Positions 44,072-52,500 of a stretch of 64,000 nucleotides of DNA are shown one piece after another. Each line of letters opens with the position of its first letter. Within the stretch, counting starts at the first letter, position 1. The notes beneath the pieces were generated by a model that made no database searches, was not told where the DNA came from, and saw only the letters and a list, made by a program, of their open reading frames with translations. Made by a program: the position numbers and the translations under genes. Source of the DNA: Cellulophaga algicola DSM 14237 (GTDB taxonomy: Bacteria > Bacteroidota > Bacteroidia > Flavobacteriales > Flavobacteriaceae); NCBI RefSeq assembly GCF_000186265.1, contig NC_014934.1, positions 3,534,001 to 3,598,000 of the forward strand, read 5' to 3'.

Positions 44072-45058
44072 ATGGGTAAGATCATAAAAAAAATAGTTAT
44101 TTATTCCATTTTAGTGCTTTTGCTATTAGAAGGTTTGGTGCGCATTTTTCATTTGCATAATGAAGTGCCAAGGCGTTTTGCAGATGATAAAGGAGTAGAG
44201 AAATGGGTGCCTAATCAATCAGATTATTCAATTACGGGTAATAGAAAGCAGAATGTCGGACACTACCGCATTAATGATTTTGGATTCAATTCCGTGCATG
44301 AGAACTATCAACCTAAATCAGATGCTTTTGAAATTGCCTTAGTAGGAGATTCATTTATTGAAGGTTTTCATGAAGATTATATCAATTCACTCGGTCAACA
44401 AATAGAAAAAAGTCTTACAAATACGACTGTTTTAGAATTTGGCTATGCGGGTTATGATTTAGCTGATGAATTAAACTTGATACATGCGTATAAAGATCTT
44501 TTTGATAAGATTGATTACACTTTTATTTACCTGCGATTTACAGATGATTTAGATCGGGGTGCTTATGAAGAATCTTCAAGATTAAGTTTAGATACTCCTA
44601 TAAGTAGAGTAGCTAAACAAGTAAAATTATTAGTGTATTTAAAGGATATTGGAGCACTGGATCCTCTTCTTCAATTGCCTGGTAGAATTAAAGGGTTTAT
44701 ATCAGGAACAAAAGAAAGTATACCTACTGACGCGGAAGTGGCAGCACAAGAAAAATTGAAGCAAGAGCAGAGTTTAGAAAATTTCAAAAAATTAGTAGCA
44801 ACCTATCCTATTGATAAAGAAAAGTTTACGTTTCTATTAGATAGTAGTTTGTGTAGTCCCGAGTATTTATCTTTTTTAAAAGAGCAGAACTATACTTATT
44901 TAGATATAAATACGGTTTTATCAACTTCAAAGGAAGCGACTACTCTTGTTTATGATCAGCATTGGAGTAAGCATGGTAGAAAGTTAATCGCAGATTTAGT
45001 TTCTAAAAGCATGCTTGCCCCTACAAGCAGCTATGCTCATTTTCGAAATCTTAAATAA
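44072..45058 (+). CDS. SGNH/GDSL-like membrane-anchored protein, MBOAT partner
   Basis: The 328-residue protein has an N-terminal membrane helix (about 5-22) and a periplasmic SGNH hydrolase-like domain. Motifs visible are ALVGDSFIEGF (block I Ser), FGYAGYDLADELN (block II Gly), and YDQHWSKHGRKLIA (the Asp-X-X-His block near residue 295). A lysine/glutamate-rich coil (about 224-248) interrupts the domain. It begins 2 bases after the MBOAT gene, so it is almost certainly the O-acyl transfer or transacylase partner. Catalytic residues appear intact. Confidence 0.83.
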   Translation: MGKIIKKIVIYSILVLLLLEGLVRIFHLHNEVPRRFADDKGVEKWVPNQSDYSITGNRKQNVGHYRINDFGFNSVHENYQPKSDAFEIALVGDSFIEGFHEDYINSLGQQIEKSLTNTTVLEFGYAGYDLADELNLIHAYKDLFDKIDYTFIYLRFTDDLDRGAYEESSRLSLDTPISRVAKQVKLLVYLKDIGALDPLLQLPGRIKGFISGTKESIPTDAEVAAQEKLKQEQSLENFKKLVATYPIDKEKFTFLLDSSLCSPEYLSFLKEQNYTYLDINTVLSTSKEATTLVYDQHWSKHGRKLIADLVSKSMLAPTSSYAHFRNLK

Positions 45059-45203
45059 GACAAACAAAAACATCATTTAAAAGTTTTAAGTTACTCTTCT
45101 TCTAACCACTTTATCTGGAAGTTTAGTGCTGTCATTGTGTATTTCAAAGGTATTTTATGTAGTTAGAAGAGAATACTTTAAGGAGCAGGCTTTTTTAGTT
45201 TGT

Positions 45204-45235
45204 TTTGTATGTATTTTTTGTTTTTGCTACTTTTT
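45204..45235 (+). promoter_or_regulatory. Candidate Bacteroidota promoter for the FN3 protein gene
   Basis: TTTG at 45204-45207 and TACTTTTT at 45228-45235 (one mismatch to TAnnTTTG) are 20 bases apart. A leader under 10-15 bases is predicted before 45251. Confidence 0.4.
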
Positions 45236-45250
45236 TAATAACCATCTGCC

Positions 45251-47881
45251 ATGAAGTATATCTATTCTTTTCTGATTTTCCTCCTTGTAAATATAAGTTT
45301 GATTGCGCAAAATTTACATACTGAAAGTAATGCAGTTTCTTCTCTTAATGAAGGTAACAGCACAACTGGTTGGACAGGTTTAGCGCAATTATTTTCAGAA
45401 GCGACAGATGTCCAGAATGGAAGTTTTTCTTTCCGTGCAGTGTCTACGGCAACAGACGGCAGAACGGTGGATTATAATTTTAATGCAGTAGTCGGACAAC
45501 AATATGTAATTCGTATTTGGGCTAAAATAGGAGCTCAAAGTAATCCATCAGTTTCTCCTGCATTTGCAGTTTGGTCTGGTGTTTCTGGTTTTAATGTTAC
45601 ACCTATTACGGGTACCACATGGTCAGAATATGTGTTTAATGTGACTGCAACTACTACAAACCCTAGAATTCGAATCTACGTTAGTAATTACTCATTTAGG
45701 TTTGTTGCAGGAAATACTATTTATATAGACAATGTATCTATTACAGCATTAGATAATCAAGCTCCAACCGTTCCTACTAATCTTTCTGCTAATGCTATAA
45801 CTGCGACAAGCACTAATCTTTCCTGGACTTCAGCAACAGACAATGTAGCCGTTACCAATTATGAAGTTTTTCAAAATGGTATTTCTATTGGACTAACAAA
45901 CGGGAATACTACTTTTGCAGTTTCAAATCTTAATCCACAGACCACCTATACGTATACTGTTACGGCCTTAGATAATTCAAATAATAGTTCGGCACAAAGT
46001 GAGAGTATCACCATAACAACAATTGCAGCTTTAGACACGGAAGTACCTACAGCACCTTCTGGGCTTGTTGCTGATAATATCACAACTACAAGTGTAAATT
46101 TAAATTGGACGGCAGCCACAGATAATGTGGGCGTTACAGACTACGAAATTTTCCAAGAGGGCGTATCTATAGGAGTGTCTAATGGCAATATAAGCTTTCC
46201 TGTAACCGGGCTTACTCCTGAAACGACCTATAATTTTACAGTTGTAGCCTTAGATGCTGCAGCAAATGTGTCTGCACAAAGTGAAAGTATTGCAGTACTT
46301 ACCTTAGCCGTTGCTGACACGGAAGTACCTACAGCACCTTCAGGACTTGTTGCTGATAATATCACAACCACAAGTGTAAATTTAAATTGGACTGCAGCCA
46401 CAGATAATATAGGAGTTACAGACTACGAAATTTTCCAGGAGGGTGTATCTATAGGGTTATCTAATGGCAATACAAGCTTTCCTGTAAACGGACTTACTCC
46501 AGAAACCACCTATAATTTTACAGTTGCAGCTTTAGATGCTGCAGCGAATGTGTCTGCACAAAGTGAAAGTATTGCAGTACTTACCTTAGCCGTTGCTGAC
46601 ACGGAAGTACCTACAGCACCTTCAGGACTTGTTGCGAATAATATCACCACAAGTAGTGTAAATTTAAATTGGACGGCAGCCACAGATAATATAGGAGTTA
46701 CAGACTACGAAATTTTCCAAGAGGGCGTATCTATAGGAGTGTCTAATGGCAATATAAGCTTTCCTGTAAACGCACTTACTCCTGAAACGACCTATAATTT
46801 TACAGTTGTAGCCTTAGACGCTGCAGCGAATGTGTCTGCACAAAGTACAGGTGTTACAGTGCTTACCTTAGTCGTTGCTGACACGGAAGTACCTACAGCA
46901 CCTTCAGGACTTGTTGCTGATAATATCACAAGCACAAGTGTAAATTTAAATTGGACTGCAGCCACAGATAATGTGGGCGTTATAGACTACGAAATTTTCC
47001 AAGAGGGCGTATCTATAGGGTTATCTAATGGCAATACAAGCTTTCCTGTAAACGGACTTACTCCAGAAACCACCTATAATTTTACAGTTGCAGCTTTAGA
47101 TGCTGCAGCGAATGTGTCTGCACAAAGTGAAAGTATTGTAGTGCTTACCTTGGCGGTTTCAGATACAACAGCACCTTCAATACCAGTTGGCCTAATTTCT
47201 GGCAATACCACAACGACCAGTATCGAAATTTCTTGGGATGCAGCCACAGATAATGTAGAAGTTACGGATTATGAAATTTTTCAGGACGGTGTTTCTATCG
47301 GATTAACAGGAGGGAACAGTAACTTTTTAATAACGAACCTTACTGCAGAGACTACTTATGTTTTTACGATTGCAGCTTTAGATGCTGCTAACAATGTTTC
47401 GATACAGAGTTCTGAATTAAGTGTTAGTACACAAGCCGAAGTTCTGCCAACTATAGCATACACTTCCTTAAATTCTAATTTAAACACGGTAGATTGGACC
47501 GTTAGAGATCTTTATGCCAATCAGAATGTGGGTATTGGTACTACAGATACGCAAGGATATCGATTAGCTGTGGCAGGAAATGTGGTGGCAGAAGAAGTTA
47601 AAGTAGCCTTACAAGTAAATTGGCCCGATTATGTTTTTGATAAAAAATATGAACTTCCTTCATTAGAACAAGTAGAAAAGTATATCAATGAAAACGGGTA
47701 TCTAATGCATATGCCAAGTGCGTCTGAGGTGGAGGAAAACGGAATTCTAATAGGTGAAATGAATGCTAAGCTTTTAAGAAAAATAGAAGAGTTAACTTTG
47801 TATACCATTACGCAAGAGAAGAAAATTAAATTACTAGAACAACAGGTTGAAGCAATCCAACAAGCACTGTTAAACAAATAA
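45251..47881 (+). CDS. Secreted fibronectin type III repeat protein with tail-fibre-like coiled-coil end
   Basis: The 876-residue protein has a signal peptide (about 1-19) and an N-terminal CBM4/9-like beta-sandwich (about 20-165, ending GNTIYIDNVSITAL). Six FN3 modules of 94 residues each follow (about 168-730). The C-terminal part begins NVGIGTTDTQGYRLAVAGNV, a motif shared with phage tail-fibre-like Bacteroidota proteins. It then has PDYVFDKKYELPSLEQVEKYI and GEMNAKLLRKIEELTLYT, ending in a coiled coil (about 825-875). No T9SS tail is seen. It is probably a surface or extracellular sugar-binding stalk. The next gene encodes a tyrosinase-family protein 34 bases on. Confidence 0.83.
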   Translation: MKYIYSFLIFLLVNISLIAQNLHTESNAVSSLNEGNSTTGWTGLAQLFSEATDVQNGSFSFRAVSTATDGRTVDYNFNAVVGQQYVIRIWAKIGAQSNPSVSPAFAVWSGVSGFNVTPITGTTWSEYVFNVTATTTNPRIRIYVSNYSFRFVAGNTIYIDNVSITALDNQAPTVPTNLSANAITATSTNLSWTSATDNVAVTNYEVFQNGISIGLTNGNTTFAVSNLNPQTTYTYTVTALDNSNNSSAQSESITITTIAALDTEVPTAPSGLVADNITTTSVNLNWTAATDNVGVTDYEIFQEGVSIGVSNGNISFPVTGLTPETTYNFTVVALDAAANVSAQSESIAVLTLAVADTEVPTAPSGLVADNITTTSVNLNWTAATDNIGVTDYEIFQEGVSIGLSNGNTSFPVNGLTPETTYNFTVAALDAAANVSAQSESIAVLTLAVADTEVPTAPSGLVANNITTSSVNLNWTAATDNIGVTDYEIFQEGVSIGVSNGNISFPVNALTPETTYNFTVVALDAAANVSAQSTGVTVLTLVVADTEVPTAPSGLVADNITSTSVNLNWTAATDNVGVIDYEIFQEGVSIGLSNGNTSFPVNGLTPETTYNFTVAALDAAANVSAQSESIVVLTLAVSDTTAPSIPVGLISGNTTTTSIEISWDAATDNVEVTDYEIFQDGVSIGLTGGNSNFLITNLTAETTYVFTIAALDAANNVSIQSSELSVSTQAEVLPTIAYTSLNSNLNTVDWTVRDLYANQNVGIGTTDTQGYRLAVAGNVVAEEVKVALQVNWPDYVFDKKYELPSLEQVEKYINENGYLMHMPSASEVEENGILIGEMNAKLLRKIEELTLYTITQEKKIKLLEQQVEAIQQALLNK
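45752..47443 (+). repeat. Six tandem FN3-coding repeats of exactly 282 bp
   Basis: Unit starts fall at 45752, 46034, 46316, 46598, 46880 and 47162, each 282 bases (94 codons) apart. The four central units (46034-47161) are nearly identical in DNA, with long shared blocks such as those around gacacggaagtacctac. Units one and six are clearly diverged. This indicates recent duplication or gene conversion of the middle units. Confidence 0.93.
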
Positions 47882-47915
47882 TAGCGATACATTAAAATAA
47901 TCTAGGCAATCCATT

Positions 47916-49274
47916 ATGAAAAAAATATTAATTTTAGGTGTCTTTTTTCTAGTTATAATTCATTCTAGTACTGCACAGAGTATTCGAAAAAATTATACAG
48001 AGATGACCGATTATGAAAAATCGGAATTAGTTGATTCCTTCTATGCCATAAGAGCGGGAAATAATTGGTTTGATGACATTGCTACCTTTCATATGAATTT
48101 TTTTAATTTCGATAATACAACAGATACATCAAGGTTAGATTTGCATTTTAATTTACCTGATGAATCTGAAAAAGAGATTTTTCTAGCATGGCATAGAAGA
48201 GCGGTATTTGAATTAGAACGCTATGTACAAGATTACAATCCAAAATTAAGTATTCCTTTTTGGGAGTCTCCGCTAGATCAATCTACAACTTCTGCCTTAT
48301 GGGATGAAACGTTTATAGGAAGTTTTAATACCAATTGGAATTTAAATAGAAACTTAGGAGGTAACGGTCCTATGCCTACTCCTGCAAACCTCGCTACTGT
48401 ATATGGACTATCAGACTTTTTTCTGTTTACAAATGAATTAGAAAGAAGGCCAGTACATAGAGGTTCTCATGTTTGGACAGGCGGTGCGATGCCAACTCCA
48501 TTGTCTCCAAGAGATCCTGTATTTTTTCTGCACCATACCTATATAGATTATGTATGGCATAATTGGGAAGAAGTACATCATAATTCAGCATTCATTAGAA
48601 CAGATATGATTCGCTTTGATGGTACCTATAGTTTTAATGGTGAAACATTACCCGTTGTTAATCCAAATGATATTATCGATACCAGAGCTTTGGGGGTTTT
48701 TTATGCAACAAATGGCTTAGCTACTTTAGATAACTATATTGTAAGTAACACCTATAGACCTTTAGAATCTTTTTATTACCAATATACGGTTGAAGCAGGA
48801 GATAATTTTATTGTACCCACAGGCGCTAATTGTATTATTGAATCTGTTAATGAAATTGTATTAAAACCTGGTTTTGAAGCGCATAGCGGATCAGATTTTA
48901 CCGCTTCAATTGATGTTCAGAATGCAAATACAGGTAAAAAGAGTACAGCCAACAGATCTTATAAACCTTATGATGTAGTTCCTAATTTACAGGTTATTGT
49001 GTGGGAAGAGGATGATAAGGATGATACGCCTATTATAATTCAAGCTTATCCTAACCCATTTACGGAAACTATTAATATCAATCTAAATAAAAAGATAGAT
49101 TGTAAGGTGGAAGTTTTTAATATGATGGGAATGTTAATCCGTGATGAATCTTTTCAAAACACGGATAAAGTAATCATAAAAGATTTATACGGCCTTGCTT
49201 CTGGCTTTTATGTAATTAGAATAGTTGATGGTGGGGGAAATATCGTTTTAGCAAAAAGGGTCGTTAAATTATAA
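47916..49274 (+). CDS. Secreted tyrosinase-family type-3 copper protein with T9SS sorting tail
   Basis: The 452-residue protein has a signal peptide (about 1-20) and a tyrosinase central domain. Copper A ligand candidates are His59, His77 and His93 (FLAWHRRAVFELER). Copper B candidates are His181 and His185 (VHRGSH) and His206/His207 (DPVFFLHHTYIDYVWHNW). After it come a module with VLKPGFEAHSGSDFTA (about 300-325) and a C-terminal T9SS type A sorting domain (AYPNPFTETININ, FYVIRIVDG). The enzyme should be secreted through the type IX system and oxidise phenols or related substrates. Its stop codon touches the stop of the convergent HMA gene with no gap. Confidence 0.88.
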   Translation: MKKILILGVFFLVIIHSSTAQSIRKNYTEMTDYEKSELVDSFYAIRAGNNWFDDIATFHMNFFNFDNTTDTSRLDLHFNLPDESEKEIFLAWHRRAVFELERYVQDYNPKLSIPFWESPLDQSTTSALWDETFIGSFNTNWNLNRNLGGNGPMPTPANLATVYGLSDFFLFTNELERRPVHRGSHVWTGGAMPTPLSPRDPVFFLHHTYIDYVWHNWEEVHHNSAFIRTDMIRFDGTYSFNGETLPVVNPNDIIDTRALGVFYATNGLATLDNYIVSNTYRPLESFYYQYTVEAGDNFIVPTGANCIIESVNEIVLKPGFEAHSGSDFTASIDVQNANTGKKSTANRSYKPYDVVPNLQVIVWEEDDKDDTPIIIQAYPNPFTETININLNKKIDCKVEVFNMMGMLIRDESFQNTDKVIIKDLYGLASGFYVIRIVDGGGNIVLAKRVVKL

Positions 49275-49634
49275 TTAATGATGTTCCATTTCCATAGATT
49301 TAGGATCTCTGTATTGGCAGCAAGGCGGTAGTTTATCGTATACCTTACTTTCTGCACTTAAGCTATCTACATCATGGCCTGCTTTTACGATAGCCTTTTT
49401 TACATCGTCTAAAGAACAAGTGTTCTCATTAAAAATCATTTCGAAGGTTTTGGTGGTAGCATTCCAGCTCGCAAATTTCACTCCTTTTGTTTTAAGGGCT
49501 GCTTTTTCTATTCTAGATTCACACATACTACAATTTCCTTGAACTTTAAAGGAAGCATTCTTATTTTTATCTTGACCATGGATCACAAGGATAAAAAAGA
49601 AAGTACAAAGGGAGTAAAATATTTTTAATTTCAT
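49275..49634 (-). CDS. Periplasmic HMA-domain metal-binding protein
   Basis: The 119-residue protein has a signal peptide (about 1-20) and one heavy-metal-associated domain with CSMC (Cys35, Cys38; KVQGNCSMCESRIEKAAL). The C-terminus adds a second possible site, PPCCQYRDPKSMEMEHH, with two adjacent cysteines, two methionines and two histidines, a composition that favours copper. HMA domains of exported type are often found in front of TonB-dependent receptors in Flavobacteriia. Here the receptor gene lies 7 bases upstream in the same operon, and a secreted copper enzyme is encoded on the other strand. Confidence 0.85.
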   Translation of the reverse strand: MKLKIFYSLCTFFFILVIHGQDKNKNASFKVQGNCSMCESRIEKAALKTKGVKFASWNATTKTFEMIFNENTCSLDDVKKAIVKAGHDVDSLSAESKVYDKLPPCCQYRDPKSMEMEHH

Positions 49635-49641
49635 AATTATA

Positions 49642-51882
49642 TTATTTAATTTTATAACGTAACCCTAAGTAATAGGTTCCGCCGAGGGTAGGAGCATAGG
49701 TAATGGTACTATCAAAATACGGACCAAAAGGATCACTAGCAGCAATGATAGGTTGTTTTTGAACAAAGTTTCCTATATTTTCTCCACCCATATAGATATC
49801 AAAGCTATTGTTAAAAATTCTAGTGATTTGAGTATTTAAAATGGTATAGGCCGCGGCATAAGTGTCTAATTGATAAGGTGCCGGGTTTGCACTAGTGTCT
49901 GGCAAGCGTTGTTTACCAAGTCTATTAGCCGTAAAATCTAAAACCCATTGGCGTCCTTCATATTTCTTTTTTGTTTCGTAATTTAAATTAATGAACACTC
50001 TATTTCTAGGTTGCAACGGTTTTTCTAAGCGTCCTTTATTATAGTTTACATGAACATCATAATTTTTGTAAGTAGCTCTAATATCTAAATTTTTTAGAAT
50101 TTCATAATTAAAATCCATTTGAACACTATTAGAAATGCTTTTGCCTTTTAGGTTATAAAAAGAGATTTCTTGTGGTGTTTCCCAATCTACGACCACTTGA
50201 TCTATAAAACTCACATGATAATAGTCTAGAGAAATATCAAAAAGGCGATTAAATAAATAGCCTTTTTGAGTAAAGTTTAAACCCGTATTCCAAGCTATTT
50301 CAGGATCTAAACCGTAAATTTTTCCTTGTGTGCTTAAAATAGTAATAGTTCTATTAGAAGCAAATAGTTGTTGATTTTCTGCGTAGATATTTGCGGCTCT
50401 TTTACCGCGACCAAGATTAAAACGTAAGCTTGCTTTATCCCATAGGGAATAGCGCACATGGAGCCTTGGCGTCATAAAGTTTCCTAATCTGTTAGAATGG
50501 TCTGCCCGTAGGCCCGCAACAAAGCTTAATTTTTCTAAACTATCATACGTGTACTCAAAAAAGGAACCAATAGCATTATCAACTCTAGAAAAGTACTCCA
50601 GAGTTACTTCTTCATCATATTTATCATAATTAAAACTAAGACCAGTTTTAAATTTGTGTTGAGTACTGCCTATGATGCTATTAAATAAGAGATTGCTGTA
50701 AAAAGATTGATGATCTATTGTGTAAATGGTATTGCCATAATAGGAGTTTTGCCTATGGTCACTATACGCCGTTTGATAGCCAAAACTTTGGTATTGTAAG
50801 TCAGGAAATACATATCCAATTTTAGCAGAGGCATCAAATCTATGGGTGTTTATTTCGCTACCCCAGATATTGCTAGTAAACTTATCTGTACGTGGTTCAT
50901 AACGGGTGTCACCCGTTTGTTTTTTATCCGTTAAATATTGTAAATTAAGATAGCTCACCCATCCTTTATCCAAATCTATATATTGCCACCTATTCATAAG
51001 ATTAAGCTGCTTAGCAAGGGGTGTATCTAAGAAATTATCATTGTTCCGGTCTATTTTTCCAGAACGTAAATTAGTATGCAGGTAGAGCCCCGTCGCTAAT
51101 TTATCATTGAGTATGGTATTATACCTTGTATTAAGTTCAAAACGCTCGTTGCTATTTGCGTAGCTGTTAAAGAAAAACTTTTGATCTGTAAGTGGTTTTA
51201 CGAGTTCTGTATTTATTTGACCAGAGATACTCTCAAATCCGTTTAGCACAGCTCCGGCACCTTTGGTAATCTGAATACTTTCTATCCAAGATCCTGGGAT
51301 AAAAGATAAGCCGTAGATTTGGGAAGCTCCTCGAATAAAGGGCATGTTTTCTTGGGTAAACAGTAAATACGGACTGTTCATACCTAACATTTGAATTTGT
51401 TTAGCACCACTAATACCGTCAGAAATGCTGACATCTACTGATGGGTTGGTTTCAAAACTTTCGGAGAGGTTACAACATGCTGCTTTCAACATTTCTCTAC
51501 TATCTACATTGACAGTGTTTTGTGGGTTGAATAAAGATTTCTGAATGGAATTAATTTTACGTTTGACCACAACCTCTTCTAAAGCAATGTTTGGTTGTAA
51601 ATAGATTTTACCTAGGTGGGGTCGGTTTACCGTGATGGTATCAGAAACATACCCAACATAGCTGAATACTAATTTAGTATGCGTCGCGGTATAGGCTAAT
51701 GAAAATTCTCCGTCCTTATTAGATAAGGTTCCTATAGTTGTCTCTGCCCAGGTAATATGTACGTCTTCTAAACTAATCTGATCTCCTTTTTCCGTACGCT
51801 CCAATACTATCCCTGTAATTTTTAGCTGGCTATATATAGGCTGGATACTAAGAAATACTATAAAAAGGAAGATAGCTTTCAT
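49642..51882 (-). CDS. TonB-dependent receptor with carboxypeptidase-like regulatory domain
   Basis: The 746-residue protein has a signal peptide, an N-terminal CarboxypepD_reg-like domain (about 22-100, with DKDGEFSL-like SNKDGEFSLAY), a plug domain (about 110-240, with MLGMNSPYLLFTQENMPFIRG) and a long outer-membrane barrel to FRYKIK-type ending GLRYKIK. AACCNLSESFETNPSVDVS marks the plug start; the double cysteine there is notable. No SusD gene is adjacent, so it is not a polysaccharide locus receptor. With the HMA gene 7 bases downstream, a metal or metal-chelate cargo, probably copper, is inferred. Confidence 0.87.
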   Translation of the reverse strand: MKAIFLFIVFLSIQPIYSQLKITGIVLERTEKGDQISLEDVHITWAETTIGTLSNKDGEFSLAYTATHTKLVFSYVGYVSDTITVNRPHLGKIYLQPNIALEEVVVKRKINSIQKSLFNPQNTVNVDSREMLKAACCNLSESFETNPSVDVSISDGISGAKQIQMLGMNSPYLLFTQENMPFIRGASQIYGLSFIPGSWIESIQITKGAGAVLNGFESISGQINTELVKPLTDQKFFFNSYANSNERFELNTRYNTILNDKLATGLYLHTNLRSGKIDRNNDNFLDTPLAKQLNLMNRWQYIDLDKGWVSYLNLQYLTDKKQTGDTRYEPRTDKFTSNIWGSEINTHRFDASAKIGYVFPDLQYQSFGYQTAYSDHRQNSYYGNTIYTIDHQSFYSNLLFNSIIGSTQHKFKTGLSFNYDKYDEEVTLEYFSRVDNAIGSFFEYTYDSLEKLSFVAGLRADHSNRLGNFMTPRLHVRYSLWDKASLRFNLGRGKRAANIYAENQQLFASNRTITILSTQGKIYGLDPEIAWNTGLNFTQKGYLFNRLFDISLDYYHVSFIDQVVVDWETPQEISFYNLKGKSISNSVQMDFNYEILKNLDIRATYKNYDVHVNYNKGRLEKPLQPRNRVFINLNYETKKKYEGRQWVLDFTANRLGKQRLPDTSANPAPYQLDTYAAAYTILNTQITRIFNNSFDIYMGGENIGNFVQKQPIIAASDPFGPYFDSTITYAPTLGGTYYLGLRYKIK

Positions 51883-52104
51883 GTAAAAGAATAATTAAAG
51901 AAAAAGTTTTGTAAAGCGTAATACCTTATTTAAAAGTGAAAATGGAGCGCTAACTCGTGTAAATTTAGATTATTTATTTTTAGTGCATAGCGCACAGCAT
52001 CTTAAATTTTTAAAGTGAGCACTTCATAGAGTTTTTGGGTATTACGTCCTTTTGTTATAAAATAAAATACATTTTGGACTACTTTTAAAAATAATTAGAA
52101 GTAA

Positions 52105-52455
52105 ATGAAATACGTAGTGTGTTTTTCCTGTATGTGTTTGGTTTTAAGCGCATGCTTTTCTCCAAAAAAAACAACAGAAATTACAAGAATTAAGTATCGT
52201 ATTGTAAATAATACAGCGCTTAATTTCACAAATGTGTCGCTATTTTCTGAAAATATTGGTAACGTATTGGCTTATGATACGCTAGCGTATGCTGTGGTAT
52301 CCTATAATTCATTATTGCAGGATCCGCTATTTTATGGGATCAATAAGGAGGTTAATTATGCCAGATATTTGGTGTTACCTAAAACAAATAATGAAAGAGT
52401 AACGTTTAGTATTGATAGTTTAGCAAATAAAATTATTTATATTAGTACTAAGTAG
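52105..52455 (+). CDS. Small putative lipoprotein of unknown function
   Basis: The 116-residue protein has a lipoprotein signal (MKYVVCFSCMCLVLSAC, cysteine at residue 17). The mature part shows an alternating beta pattern (IKYRIVNNTALNFTNVSLFSEN, VTFSIDSLANKIIYIS) like a small beta-sandwich and matches nothing that I recognise. It stands alone, 45 bases before the adenylating-enzyme gene, and could be the first gene of that transcript. Its divergent neighbour is the TonB-dependent receptor. Function unknown. Confidence 0.7.
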   Translation: MKYVVCFSCMCLVLSACFSPKKTTEITRIKYRIVNNTALNFTNVSLFSENIGNVLAYDTLAYAVVSYNSLLQDPLFYGINKEVNYARYLVLPKTNNERVTFSIDSLANKIIYISTK

Positions 52456-52500
52456 AAAAGTTTCCCCCCGTAAATTTTTATAGAAAACTTAATCTAAAAT

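Noticed and set aside
45752-47443. Regular repeats resembling a CRISPR array
   Set aside because: The period is 282 bases, the unit is a full open reading frame coding FN3 modules, and there are no unique spacers.
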